Shown here: in pieces, positions 35,601-44,303 of the stretch
How the letters are laid out: each line of letters starts with the position of its first letter
Position numbering within the stretch: the first letter of the stretch is position 1
From: an uncultured Verrucomicrobia subdivision 3 bacterium
GTDB taxonomy: Bacteria > Verrucomicrobiota > Verrucomicrobiia > Limisphaerales > UBA11358
NCBI GenBank assembly: GCA_903835255.1
Contig: CAILMI010000055.1
Location: forward strand, 139,244-187,828
Direction of reading: 5' to 3'
Length of the DNA: 48,585 nt
The notes under the pieces: generated by a model
What the model was told of the DNA's origin: nothing
Database searches by the model: none
Seen by the model: only the letters and a program-made list of their open reading frames with translations
Position numbers and translations under genes: made by a program

Positions 35601-35628
35601 AAAAACGCCCCGGCACCTTGCCGGGGCG
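35601..35628 (-). terminator. Intrinsic terminator/attenuator between rpsG and fusA
   Basis: On the minus strand CGCCCCGGCA and TGCCGGGGCG form a 10-bp stem with a three-base loop and are followed by TTTTT, 17 bases after the rpsG stop and 29 bases before the fusA start. It should end or weaken transcription from the rpsL promoter; fusA could be read by read-through or from a promoter inside rpsG. Confidence 0.88.
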
Positions 35629-35645
35629 CAAAATTCATTTTAATT

Positions 35646-36119
35646 CTACCAACGGAAATGGGCAAACGCCTTGTTGGCTTGGGCCATCTTATGAACCTCG
35701 TCCCGTTTCCGGATGGCGTTCCCCTGCCCCTGATAGGCCTCGAGAATTTCCGCCGCGAGCGCCGCCCCCATGGGAGTCCCCTTGCGGGCATCGGCAAAAT
35801 CAACGATCCAGCGGAGCGCGAGGGCGTTCTGGCGGTCCGAGGGAATCTCCAGCGGCACCTGGTAGGTGGCGCCGCCCACGCGGCGGGCCTTGGTTTCAAT
35901 GCGGGGCTTGGCATTATCGACCGCCCGCTGCAAAATCTCAATCGGGTTGCTCGCCGGATTTTTTTCCGAGATGCTGTCAAACGCGCCGTAGACGATGCGT
36001 TCAGCCGTGCTCTTCTTGCCGCCTTGCATGATGGTGTTCACCAAGCGCGCCACGAGCGTGCTTTTGAATTTGCCATCCTTGTTAACGGGCCTTCTGGTTG
36101 CTTGACGTCTGCGGGACAT
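35646..36119 (-). CDS. rpsG: 30S ribosomal protein S7
   Basis: 157-residue S7, which starts assembly of the 30S head. MSRRRQATRR, LVARLVNTIMQGGKKSTAERIVYGA, RRVGGATYQVPLE and the end KRDEVHKMAQANKAFAHFRW match the family. It follows rpsL by 35 bases. Confidence 0.96.
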   Translation of the reverse strand: MSRRRQATRRPVNKDGKFKSTLVARLVNTIMQGGKKSTAERIVYGAFDSISEKNPASNPIEILQRAVDNAKPRIETKARRVGGATYQVPLEIPSDRQNALALRWIVDFADARKGTPMGAALAAEILEAYQGQGNAIRKRDEVHKMAQANKAFAHFRW

Positions 36120-36154
36120 GAATTTTTAAATCGTTTGGGTTGTTGAAAAATGAA

Positions 36155-36547
36155 CTAGGCCGCCGGAGCCGCTTTGACTTTCGGGCGCTTGACCCCGTAT
36201 TTAGACCGGCTCACGCGGCGCTTCTCCACGCCGGCGGCATCCAGCGTGCCGCGCACAATGTGGTAACGGACACCGGGCAAATCCTTCACGCGGCCGCCGC
36301 GGATGAGCACGATGCTGTGCTCCTGCAAATTGTGACCTTCGTCGGGGATGTAGGCGATCACCTCGTAGCCGTTGGTCAGACGGACCTTGGCCACTTTGCG
36401 CATCGCCGAGTTGGGCTTCTTGGGAGTGCGCGTCATCACCTGGATGCAGACGCCACGGCGAAAGGGGGAGTTCTCCAAGGCGGGTGACTTGGACTTGTAA
36501 TTGACTTTAGTGCGGCCCTTGCGGACCAGTTGATTGATTGTCGGCAT
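36155..36547 (-). CDS. rpsL: 30S ribosomal protein S12
   Basis: 130-residue S12, part of the decoding centre. The streptomycin-region residues are wild-type, TPKKPNSA (K43-equivalent Lys) and KDLPGVRYH, so no resistance change is seen. It is the first gene of the operon; the promoter lies about 60 bases upstream. Confidence 0.97.
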   Translation of the reverse strand: MPTINQLVRKGRTKVNYKSKSPALENSPFRRGVCIQVMTRTPKKPNSAMRKVAKVRLTNGYEVIAYIPDEGHNLQEHSIVLIRGGRVKDLPGVRYHIVRGTLDAAGVEKRRVSRSKYGVKRPKVKAAPAA

Positions 36548-36887
36548 TGCGTCTTAAAAGTTTATCGACCAAAATCCCGGCCCATCTGTTCCGGTTAAAT
36601 CGAACGCGAAATATATCAAACGCGTTTTGTCGCGCAAGTCTTATTTCCACGTTTTTTAGGGTTCGGCGGGCCAAAATTGATTCCCCCGGGAACTCACCCC
36701 TCTCCCCTCCGGCCGGCCCCTTTCCGGACCCCGCCCCGCCCGCCCCCCGCGGGTTGAAAAAATAATCCCCTGCCCGAAATCGGAAAGATTCAGACCCCGG
36801 CCGCAGCCCGTTCAATCGGAAAGGATGCTGACCTGTTCGCTTCGAAAGAAGCATTCAATTCTTCCCCCGCTTCCGGCACTCCATTCC
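36548..36887. other. Intergenic region upstream of rpsL
   Basis: 340 bases with no credible gene. The half next to rpsL is AT-rich and holds the likely rpsL promoter. The other half is GC-rich and contains only a small stem-loop, GCTTC-GAAA-GAAGC (36839-36852), too weak to call a terminator of the following lipoprotein gene. Confidence 0.7.
36610..36637 (-). promoter_or_regulatory. rpsL promoter
   Basis: On the minus strand TTGCGC (36637-36632) and TATATT (36615-36610) stand 16 bases apart, four and five matches to sigma-70 consensus. The predicted RNA leader is about 55 bases. Confidence 0.6.
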
Positions 36888-37409
36888 TTATTTCACCGAC
36901 AGCCTCACCCAGTCGCTGCCTTTTTTCTGAAGGGTAAAAATATAAAAGCCAGACACCGCGCCCCCGGCATACCATTTGCCAACGGCTTCCACCCGGCCCT
37001 CCACCGGATCCAATGCATCCACGCTGAAAACGATTGCCGGCCGGCCGGTGTCTTTGTCAATCGGGGTGCGATTGGGAAAAAGTTCGGCGCGACGGCTGAT
37101 TTTGATCGGCGGGATGTGCCCGGGGAATTTCTTGATCAGCGCCGCCACTTCATCATCGTCCCCCTCCAAAAAAATCGCCGTGTATTCGTGATCGTCCCAG
37201 AAGTGACGCTGCAACAGGTAGTCATACACCACCTGTTTAATCTCAAAAAAATCCAGCTTGCTCAATTTCTTTGAGGCTTTTCCCTCGGCATCGGCGGCGG
37301 TGTCAGACGGCGGCAACGGTTCGGAGCTGAACCGGATGACCTCCGAATCCGTGCGGCAACCCGCCAGCAGGCAGGCGGATAAAACAGCGAAGAGAGGGCT
37401 CCAGTTCAT
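36888..37409 (-). CDS. Putative lipoprotein at the end of the Exb/TonB operon
   Basis: 173 residues with a lipobox at Cys18 (FAVLSACLLAGC) and a soluble domain of about 125 residues (ASKKLSKLDFFEIKQVVYDYLLQRHFWDDHEYTAIFLEGDDDE; GKWYAGGAVSGFYIFTLQKKGSDWVRLSVK). Acidic patches are conspicuous. I do not recognise the family. It starts 18 bases after exbD and is the last gene of the operon that begins with the secretion fusion, so an envelope role with that system is inferred from position. Confidence 0.75.
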   Translation of the reverse strand: MNWSPLFAVLSACLLAGCRTDSEVIRFSSEPLPPSDTAADAEGKASKKLSKLDFFEIKQVVYDYLLQRHFWDDHEYTAIFLEGDDDEVAALIKKFPGHIPPIKISRRAELFPNRTPIDKDTGRPAIVFSVDALDPVEGRVEAVGKWYAGGAVSGFYIFTLQKKGSDWVRLSVK

Positions 37410-37427
37410 TCTTCAGGAAGCCAGAGT

Positions 37428-37835
37428 TCAATCGGTGGCCAGCCCGATTTTGGTAATGTCCAGCTGCCGGAGCACATCGAGAACTAAAATCATTTTTTGA
37501 TAGTCCGCTTCGTCGGAGCCTTTGACAACGACTTTAAGGTCGGGGTCCGAGGCTTTCAGGGACTTCAAATTGGCCTTCAATTCCTCCGACGTGACCTTCT
37601 GCTCATTGAAGGTGATCTGGCCATCGGCCTCCACGGCGATTTTATTAATCTTCGGCTTCTCCTTCGACGGAGGCGGCGGCTTGCCCGAAGGCAGCGTCAT
37701 CTCCAGGTTGTTCATCATCTGCGGGGTGGTGATGATGAAAATCACCAGGAGCACGAACACCAGATCCAAGAGCGGCGTGATGTTCAGCTCGTTCATCGTG
37801 CCGTGGCTGCGGCGGCTCGTTTTTTTAAGTCTCAT
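37428..37835 (-). CDS. exbD: ExbD/TolR-like proton-channel protein, copy 1
   Basis: 135-residue bitopic protein; the membrane helix LNITPLLDLVFVLLVIFIIT carries the essential aspartate (LLDL) of ExbD, and the periplasmic domain ends in VLDVLRQLDITKIGLATD. With ExbB it uses the proton gradient to energise TonB or TolA. A Pro/Lys stretch (PSGKPPPPSKEKPK) follows the helix. Its ATG overlaps the tonB stop (ATGA). A second exbD lies on the other side of tonB; the two share the helix but differ in the periplasmic part. Confidence 0.9.
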   Translation of the reverse strand: MRLKKTSRRSHGTMNELNITPLLDLVFVLLVIFIITTPQMMNNLEMTLPSGKPPPPSKEKPKINKIAVEADGQITFNEQKVTSEELKANLKSLKASDPDLKVVVKGSDEADYQKMILVLDVLRQLDITKIGLATD

Positions 37836-38488
37836 GGCAAAACAGGTTCCGTCGCTTCCGACATCACATCAAATCGGATGACCACACTCGCCGGGAAATT
37901 CGTCGGCGGCGGGCGCTCAAAGGCTTTCACCACTTTGAAAACCTGCCGGACCGATTCGTCCCAGGCATTGTTCCCCGAACCTTTCTGCCAGACCGGCGCG
38001 CTTATCTGGCCCTGCGGATCGACCGCCACGGCGACTTCGACCACATACGCGTCATCGGCGAGGCCCTCCGGCCGATTCCATTTCGCGTGCAGCATGTATT
38101 CCATCCGGCCCTTGTAAATCTGGACAGGATCGGCGCTCTCGATGACCGTCTTTCCGCCGCTGAAATCGAAGGAGGGCAATTCGGCGGCGGGCGGCGCCAC
38201 GACCGGCGGGGCGACCGACGGGGGCGCCTGAGCCTTGGGCGGCTCGGGTGTTTTGGGAGGGGTTGCGAGTTTCGGGGGTTCAACCTTGGGGGGTTCCGGG
38301 GGCTTGACCGGAGGCTTTTCCTTCTCTTCCATGGTCACAGCAATTTTCTGGATCTTCTCCCCGAGTATCCCGGTCCGCGCGGCAAAATAGAGCAGCCCCA
38401 AGACCAGCACGGCGTGAAACGCGAAGGAAATCAGGAGATTCACCCTCGACGAGTTGGCCTTTTTACGCGGCTGGGATTGGGGCGTCAT
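37832..38488 (-). CDS. tonB: TonB-family energy transducer
   Basis: 218 residues: an N-terminal membrane helix (about 17-40, LLISFAFHAVLVLGLLYF), a proline/lysine-rich periplasmic spacer (about 57-105) and a C-terminal domain (about 120-214, RMEYMLHAKWNRPEGLADDAYVVEVAVAVDPQG). This is the TonB/TolA architecture that links ExbB-ExbD to outer-membrane proteins; TonB versus TolA cannot be fully decided, as the C-terminal domain is diverged. It lies between two exbD genes, three bases from one and overlapping the other. Confidence 0.82.
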   Translation of the reverse strand: MTPQSQPRKKANSSRVNLLISFAFHAVLVLGLLYFAARTGILGEKIQKIAVTMEEKEKPPVKPPEPPKVEPPKLATPPKTPEPPKAQAPPSVAPPVVAPPAAELPSFDFSGGKTVIESADPVQIYKGRMEYMLHAKWNRPEGLADDAYVVEVAVAVDPQGQISAPVWQKGSGNNAWDESVRQVFKVVKAFERPPPTNFPASVVIRFDVMSEATEPVLP

Positions 38489-38491
38489 GGG

Positions 38492-38902
38492 CTAATTTTT
38501 GATGGGATCCGTGGCTAGATCCACCTTCGGAACGTTGGCCTGCTGGCAGGCATCCAAAACGGCGCGAATCTGTTTGTATTTCGTCTTGGAATCTCCTCGG
38601 ATAATGATGTTCAAGTCCGGATCCGCCTCCCGCAGGCGCACCAAATCCGGCTGCAGATTGTCCAGAGTCTCCCGGCTTTTGTTCAGCCACAGGTTCCCAT
38701 TGGACTCCACGACGATGTAATTGGCCTTCTTGGGCGGGTCTTTTTCATGCTTCGAGGCGGAGGGCAGCTCCAGCTTAACGTCCTTCACCGGAGGGATCGT
38801 GGTGATGATGAAAATCACCAGCAGCACGAACGCCAGATCCAGCAACGGAGTGATATTCATCTCCGTCAAAGTCTCATGCGCCGATTTGGAACACTTTTTC
38901 AT
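38492..38902 (-). CDS. exbD: ExbD/TolR-like proton-channel protein, copy 2
   Basis: 136 residues with the same organisation as copy 1: MNITPLLDLAFVLLVIFIITTIPP with the key Asp, then a linker with Lys/Pro and a periplasmic domain ending in VLDACQQANVPKVDLATDP. It follows exbB by 26 bases. Two different ExbD proteins could form a mixed ExbD dimer or serve different TonB partners. Confidence 0.9.
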   Translation of the reverse strand: MKKCSKSAHETLTEMNITPLLDLAFVLLVIFIITTIPPVKDVKLELPSASKHEKDPPKKANYIVVESNGNLWLNKSRETLDNLQPDLVRLREADPDLNIIIRGDSKTKYKQIRAVLDACQQANVPKVDLATDPIKN

Positions 38903-38928
38903 TTCAGGACTGGGGGTGCGCTGAAGGC

Positions 38929-39780
38929 CTAGCGCTTCATCTGCTCAATAATCCGCCAGGCAAACACTTCGTTCGCCGACTTGATCTCTTCCGCCAGCGG
39001 ACGGTTGTCCACATAGACATGCTCAATCTGGGTGGCATACCGGGTGGCGAATCCGTCGAGCTCCTGCGTGATGGCGCGGACCGTCGTCACCATGAAGTTG
39101 TAAGCGAACATGGCGGGGATGGCCACCAGCAGCCCCGTAACCGTCGCCACCAATGCCGCGGCGACACCCGGCGCCATGGTGGTGAGACTGGCGGAATTAT
39201 TTTCCGCGATGCTGGCGAACGTGGACATGACGCCCCACACCGTGCCGAGCAGCCCAATGAAGGGGCCGCCCGCCACCGCCGTGGACAGCACAATCATGCC
39301 TTTTTCCAAGGCCATCGCCTCCGCGCCCGCCGCTTCCTCGAGCGTCACGCGCACGGCATCAAACGAGGCGAGACTGATTTTAGTGACGTTGATTTTAGCC
39401 ACCATGTCGGTCTGTTCATTCTCAACGCCCGGCGGCAGGTTTTCCACCGTCTGGCGGGGCCGGCTGGGGACCACCACCGGATTGTTTTTGAGATGATACG
39501 TCAGTTCGTCCGCGCCCCGGATGTAGAGCTGGTAGGCGGGCGCGCCCTGGAACTCCTCGCTTCTGCGCTGGATCTCCAGCGGGTCCCGCGTGGCGGAGTA
39601 GGCATCCAAAAACTTTTTGGTGACCTTCCGCGCAATGAGCAGCTGGCGGAACTTGCTCAGGATGATGGTCCAGCTGAACAGCGACAGCAGGAGCAGCGCG
39701 ACGACGGTGATTTGGCCTTCCAAGGTCGCATTCTTGATGGCGTACACCGCGGCATTGGCGAACAGGGGTTGGATTAGCAT
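38929..39780 (-). CDS. exbB: ExbB/TolQ/MotA-family proton-channel protein
   Basis: 283 residues with three membrane helices (about 22-40, 165-190 and 207-230) and the family block AGGPFIGLLGTVWGVMSTF followed by APGVAAALVATVTGLLVAIPAMFAYN. With ExbD it forms the inner-membrane proton channel. A large cytoplasmic part with an insert (PVVVPSRPRQTVENLPPGVENEQT) lies between the first two helices. Only seven bases separate it from the exoprotein gene, so it belongs to the secretion operon. Confidence 0.92.
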   Translation of the reverse strand: MLIQPLFANAAVYAIKNATLEGQITVVALLLLSLFSWTIILSKFRQLLIARKVTKKFLDAYSATRDPLEIQRRSEEFQGAPAYQLYIRGADELTYHLKNNPVVVPSRPRQTVENLPPGVENEQTDMVAKINVTKISLASFDAVRVTLEEAAGAEAMALEKGMIVLSTAVAGGPFIGLLGTVWGVMSTFASIAENNSASLTTMAPGVAAALVATVTGLLVAIPAMFAYNFMVTTVRAITQELDGFATRYATQIEHVYVDNRPLAEEIKSANEVFAWRIIEQMKR

Positions 39781-39787
39781 AATAGTT

Positions 39788-42700
39788 TTAGTTTGTTTTG
39801 GTGGGTAATAAAACAGTCACGCGGCTCACCTTTTGAGCCAGCGTAATTCCTTTTTTGTTTTTTTTCAGATCCTCGGCGTCCGCATCGGTACCTTCCTCCT
39901 TGGCTTGGGCGGCCACCTCGGTTTGGGCGGCCTGGGCGGTGGCGCTGGCGGCGGTGCCTTGAGAGAAACCGCTTTGCCCGCTGGTCTCCCCGCTGATGGA
40001 GGTGTTGGACAGCAGCGTGGCGTCCACGCTGCCGCCGCTGGCACTGACGCCCCCGATACCGATGACCGTTCCGGAAACATCCCCCCCCGCGCTGACATTG
40101 GCGGTGCCTTGGGCCAGGGCCGTCACATTCACATTATTCACGGCGCCCACATCGATGTTGCCCTTGGCAAAAATAGCGCCGTCGACATTGCCGGTGGCTT
40201 TCAATATCCCATTTTGCGCCACCACCCCGGAGCTGCTGGCGCTGATGTTCCGATCGGCCGACACCAGCACCGGCGTGCCATCGCGAAGCTGGCCGGCGGA
40301 CACGGGATTGCCATTGACGTCGCGCAACTCATAACCGGCGAGGACTTCCACGGTGGCGCCAGGATATTCCAACTTATTGAAGGCCAGCTGGATGACCCCC
40401 GCCTTGTTCGCGTTGAAATTGCCATTGGGAGTTTGCACCAGGATATTCCCCAGCACCGCATCGGGCGCAGGATATTGAGCGTCCCGCGGCCCAAAGGTCT
40501 CCGACAGGATGCCGCTGCCAAAAACCGTGGGTGTGTTTTGGTACACGGTGTGGGTGATGGGATCCACATAGAAGGCGGATAAGATTACCCCGCCGAGGCC
40601 GCCGTTGCCGGCATTGATGTCGCCGCGGAACGATTCCACCGTGACATTGCCGCCGTCGAACGCGGCGATGCGCGACCCATTCAGATTGATGTTATTTTGG
40701 GCATACACGAACACGTCGCTGCCGCTCGAGGAAAAAATGCCGCGGGCGGCAAAGGTATTCACCGTGAATTCGGAGGAGCCCACGTTCAAGGTTCCGCCGA
40801 CGTTGACCACGAGATTGCCGCCATTCAAGGAAGCCACGGAGCTGGAATAGAGATTGAGATCGCCCGAGGTGACCAGGGAGAGGTCCGCTCCGGTGTTGAA
40901 TAATTTGCCGAGCGGAGACGAGCTGCCGCCATACAGGCCGGCGCCGACAGAGCGGATGCCTAACGTGGTCCCCAAATCCGCATTGCGCGCCGAAACCTCC
41001 AGCTTGCCGCCTCCGCCTATCACGATGCCGCTGGTGCTGTCCGGAGCACTGACCCCCGCCGCCAGACCGCTGGCGGCATTGATTTGATTGTATTGATCCG
41101 TCAACGCCAGCGCGGTGGCTGCGTTCAAGACGGAAACCACCGCCGTCTTAGGAATGGTGGCATAGGCATCCTCCCATTGCGGGACGCCATTGACATAGAC
41201 CTGCACGGTGAGGTTTTGAAGGAGACTCAACACGGAGGCGAGCGTCTGTCCCGGAATATTCTGATAGGTCATGACATGCGTCACCGGATCGTAATACAGG
41301 CTGCTGGCCAGGGTGGCGGCGTTGGGGGTGATGCTCAGGGATTGGGACAGGTACGATAATTCCGGCGGAGCGGTCCCGGCGTAGAGATCCAGATTTACGG
41401 AGGTGAAAGCGCCCCGGTTATTGATATCGCCCGCCACCTGGATCCGGGTCGTGTCGCTCGCCGCCAGATTCATCCCCTGAAAACGGCTGTTGTTAAGGTT
41501 GCCGCCCACGCGGATCTGGGCCGCCTCCGGCGCACCAACCAACACCAGATTCATATCGCCGGCAATATCCAGTGTGAGGGGCGTGGAATGATCGAGATGC
41601 ACCGGGGTGGCGGCGTGATCGTTCAACCCAAAATCGCCGGTGGTCTTGTATTGTTTCTTGGAACTGTCCGAAACGATCAGGCTGAAAATTTGCGGAATAT
41701 TGGATACGTTGGGCAACTTGCCTATCAGGCGCCCCCCCGACGTGGTTTTCAAGGCGAGGCCGCCCTGCGGCGAGGCAAAGAGGATGAGCTGGTTGTAGAA
41801 GGAATCCCCGACCAGCGTGATGCCCCCGGCGCCCGCCGTCACATCCAGCTGCGAGGGATACACCACAGGCACCCGGAGCAAATCCGAGCGCGGCAGGGTC
41901 GAGGCGCCGGCCCCCAGCTGGACCTGGTTGCCGGCGGATAGAGTCACAAAATTCGCCGGATCATAATCAAAATAATGCTTCATGGCGGACGACCCGTTGA
42001 CATTGAAAATGCCATTCGGATTCCGGACCTCCTGCAAGAAAATATTCTGGGCGGCAGCCACATTCCAGCCCCCCTTCACCAATCCCAAGGCCAGATCCGG
42101 ATTTAAAGCCGCCGTGCCGGCGCTGCCCGTGGACCCCAGAACATACTGGTCGGACAGATCCTTCAGCGGATTGCCGCTGCCGTCCATGATCACCCCGGCA
42201 TAAATGCTGCCGACGCCATTGGCGACCATGTAGTTCCCCGTCACATCGCCCCCCGCCACAACGGTCACATTGCCCGCCTGGCGGCCATAGGCCCCGGCAC
42301 CTGCCGTGGCATAGGTGGAATTCAGCGGGGAGAAAAAATCGCCGTTGTAATAATAGCCTCGGTTTCCTGGCAGTACACTGGTCACATTCCCGCCGGCAAT
42401 CAGAGTCACATCCCCGCCTCCTGCCGTGCTGATGCCTCCCAATCCCCCGCTCAAATCATAAGCCGTGTTGATGGAGGATGCCCCGTTCTTGAAAACATAG
42501 CCCTGGGCGAAATAGCCCGTGCCGATATTGCCCTCCAGCGCATGCGCCGTGATGCTGCCGCCGCCGCTGGTTGTGATATAACCGGAACCGGCATCAATAT
42601 TCTGCAGGGCGGTCAGGCTTATCGAGCCCGCCCCCGACTGGATCGACCCAAAAGCCGAGCCCGTATCTCCGGATTCCAGAGTGATGCTGCCCGCCATGGC

Positions 42701-44224
42701 CTGCGCGGCAATCCCGCCGCTGGCGGACCGGAGCGAGCCGGTCCCGATCGAAACATCATTGCCCGCCCGCAGGGTCATCGCCCCTGACGCCGTCTCCATG
42801 GAGCTGGATTCATTCAAGACGATGCTGCCCGTTCCCGCTGTGACGGTTTGGTTAACAAAATTATATCCCGCCTCCAATGTGACCGCCCACGCGGCCGCGT
42901 CAAAAATTTGCGATTCCGCGCCCAGGACGATATCCCGCCCCGCCTGCAGCCTCACCTCGCCGCCCGCCACACCCGTGCTGGCGCTCAAATCCCAGAGCGT
43001 GCCCGCTTCGAGGGTGATGTCCTGGGTCGCCTGCAGAGTAATCAGGGAGAAGTTTTTGTTCAGGAAAGCGGTGTCCACATTCAAGAAAAGAGTCCCGGAG
43101 CCGCTGTTGTAGGCCACCGTGCCGGAATCGGGCACCCCGCCCGCGCCGGAATTTCCCAAGGTGATATTGACAGGATCAATCAAAAACATTCCACCGAGCC
43201 AGCCGGATTGCGCGCCGGCATTCATGCTCGAATCCAATGACAAAATCGTGGGCGCGCTCACCTCCACATCGCCGCCCCGGCCGCCGCGGTCCCCGCCGGC
43301 CGTGACAATCTGGCTGCCGACCGTGTCGCTGAAGGTATTTCCGGATTTCAGCGTCACAGTGCCGCCGGCGCTGCCGGAAGCGGAAGCATCCCCCTGGGCG
43401 AGAATTTGGGAGCCGGCCCCCAGAGCGAGCGAGTCGGAGGCGACCAGCTCAATGACCCCGCTTTGCTCACGGACGGAATTGGCCTGCAGGACTCCATTTT
43501 GATTTACCACCCGGGCATTCAAGGCAATGGTGCCGGCAGGGGCGATCAGGTTCCCGTAATTATCCACGGAGCCCTGCGGCAGCGTCACCGCCATGCTCAT
43601 GCCGCGACCGTCGGGTCGCTCGCTCAGCAACACCGTCTGACCGGAAGCCAGACCGATGGTGCCTTCGGGAGCTTCGATGGTGCCGTGGTTCTCAATCTTG
43701 TCCGCAATGAGAAAGGCCGAGCCGCCCGCGCCGATCTGAAGATGGCCATAGTTGACAATGCTCGCCAAAGGCGGCGGGCCGTTGAATTGCCAGGAGCCCC
43801 CGCCGTTTTCCGGAGGGGAGCATTGGGCGGTGGACACCACCAGCCCGGCGGCGCTCACATACGAGTTGGCCCCGAAATAAAACCCGGAGGAGTTTAATAG
43901 CACCACCACCCCGTTGGCCTGGATGTTGCCGAAAATTTGGGAGGGGTTTGAATCATTGACACGGTTCCACACGACCGATGAGGACGAGGGCTGAATAAAC
44001 TGGGTGGTCTCGCCCGCAGCAATGTTGAACGTCTTCCAATTGAGAAAGGCATTTTGAGATGCGGTGACCGTGAGCTGAGAGCCGCTCTGCTGGGCGGAGG
44101 CAGAGCCGCGTGCGACCGTCATGCCGGCGGGATTGGCAAGCACGTTCGCCGCAAAGCCAAAAACCAGAAGACCCGTGACGACCCGGCACAAAGTGGATTC
44201 GCGGCGCAGCGGCTTTCTTTTCAT
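39788..44224 (-). CDS. Two-partner-secretion exoprotein TpsA, filamentous haemagglutinin-like
   Basis: About 1478 residues, secreted through its partner TpsB to the cell surface. The signal peptide MKRKPLRRESTLCRVV ends at VLA-N near residue 30. The TPS domain follows (NPAGMTVARG; NPSQIFGNIQANGVVVLLN; LNARVVNQNGVLQANSV), then a long beta-helix-like region rich in Gly, Asn, Ser, Thr and Val with many repeats of the type GGDVTV/AGGNVT and a C-terminal region that resembles FHA-type (DUF3739-like) sequence (GNILVQTPNGNFNANKAG; VSADRNISASSSG). No toxin or cysteine-rich domain is seen. The end is acidic and helical. An in-frame ATG at 44299, four bases after the tpsB stop, would give an extended N terminus and remains possible. 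Confidence 0.85.
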   Translation of the reverse strand: MKRKPLRRESTLCRVVTGLLVFGFAANVLANPAGMTVARGSASAQQSGSQLTVTASQNAFLNWKTFNIAAGETTQFIQPSSSSVVWNRVNDSNPSQIFGNIQANGVVVLLNSSGFYFGANSYVSAAGLVVSTAQCSPPENGGGSWQFNGPPPLASIVNYGHLQIGAGGSAFLIADKIENHGTIEAPEGTIGLASGQTVLLSERPDGRGMSMAVTLPQGSVDNYGNLIAPAGTIALNARVVNQNGVLQANSVREQSGVIELVASDSLALGAGSQILAQGDASASGSAGGTVTLKSGNTFSDTVGSQIVTAGGDRGGRGGDVEVSAPTILSLDSSMNAGAQSGWLGGMFLIDPVNITLGNSGAGGVPDSGTVAYNSGSGTLFLNVDTAFLNKNFSLITLQATQDITLEAGTLWDLSASTGVAGGEVRLQAGRDIVLGAESQIFDAAAWAVTLEAGYNFVNQTVTAGTGSIVLNESSSMETASGAMTLRAGNDVSIGTGSLRSASGGIAAQAMAGSITLESGDTGSAFGSIQSGAGSISLTALQNIDAGSGYITTSGGGSITAHALEGNIGTGYFAQGYVFKNGASSINTAYDLSGGLGGISTAGGGDVTLIAGGNVTSVLPGNRGYYYNGDFFSPLNSTYATAGAGAYGRQAGNVTVVAGGDVTGNYMVANGVGSIYAGVIMDGSGNPLKDLSDQYVLGSTGSAGTAALNPDLALGLVKGGWNVAAAQNIFLQEVRNPNGIFNVNGSSAMKHYFDYDPANFVTLSAGNQVQLGAGASTLPRSDLLRVPVVYPSQLDVTAGAGGITLVGDSFYNQLILFASPQGGLALKTTSGGRLIGKLPNVSNIPQIFSLIVSDSSKKQYKTTGDFGLNDHAATPVHLDHSTPLTLDIAGDMNLVLVGAPEAAQIRVGGNLNNSRFQGMNLAASDTTRIQVAGDINNRGAFTSVNLDLYAGTAPPELSYLSQSLSITPNAATLASSLYYDPVTHVMTYQNIPGQTLASVLSLLQNLTVQVYVNGVPQWEDAYATIPKTAVVSVLNAATALALTDQYNQINAASGLAAGVSAPDSTSGIVIGGGGKLEVSARNADLGTTLGIRSVGAGLYGGSSSPLGKLFNTGADLSLVTSGDLNLYSSSVASLNGGNLVVNVGGTLNVGSSEFTVNTFAARGIFSSSGSDVFVYAQNNINLNGSRIAAFDGGNVTVESFRGDINAGNGGLGGVILSAFYVDPITHTVYQNTPTVFGSGILSETFGPRDAQYPAPDAVLGNILVQTPNGNFNANKAGVIQLAFNKLEYPGATVEVLAGYELRDVNGNPVSAGQLRDGTPVLVSADRNISASSSGVVAQNGILKATGNVDGAIFAKGNIDVGAVNNVNVTALAQGTANVSAGGDVSGTVIGIGGVSASGGSVDATLLSNTSISGETSGQSGFSQGTAASATAQAAQTEVAAQAKEEGTDADAEDLKKNKKGITLAQKVSRVTVLLPTKTN

Positions 44225-44303
44225 AAAAAACCGCGCTCCCGTTTTTATCACCTTTAAAAACAGCCGGGGTTTATCGTCCTGCAGGATAGAGAAATTCATA
44301 TTA

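Noticed and set aside
39788-44224. Contact-dependent-inhibition toxin at the TpsA C terminus
   Set aside because: The end is a short acidic helical tail without a toxin domain, and no small immunity gene follows; the next gene is exbB.
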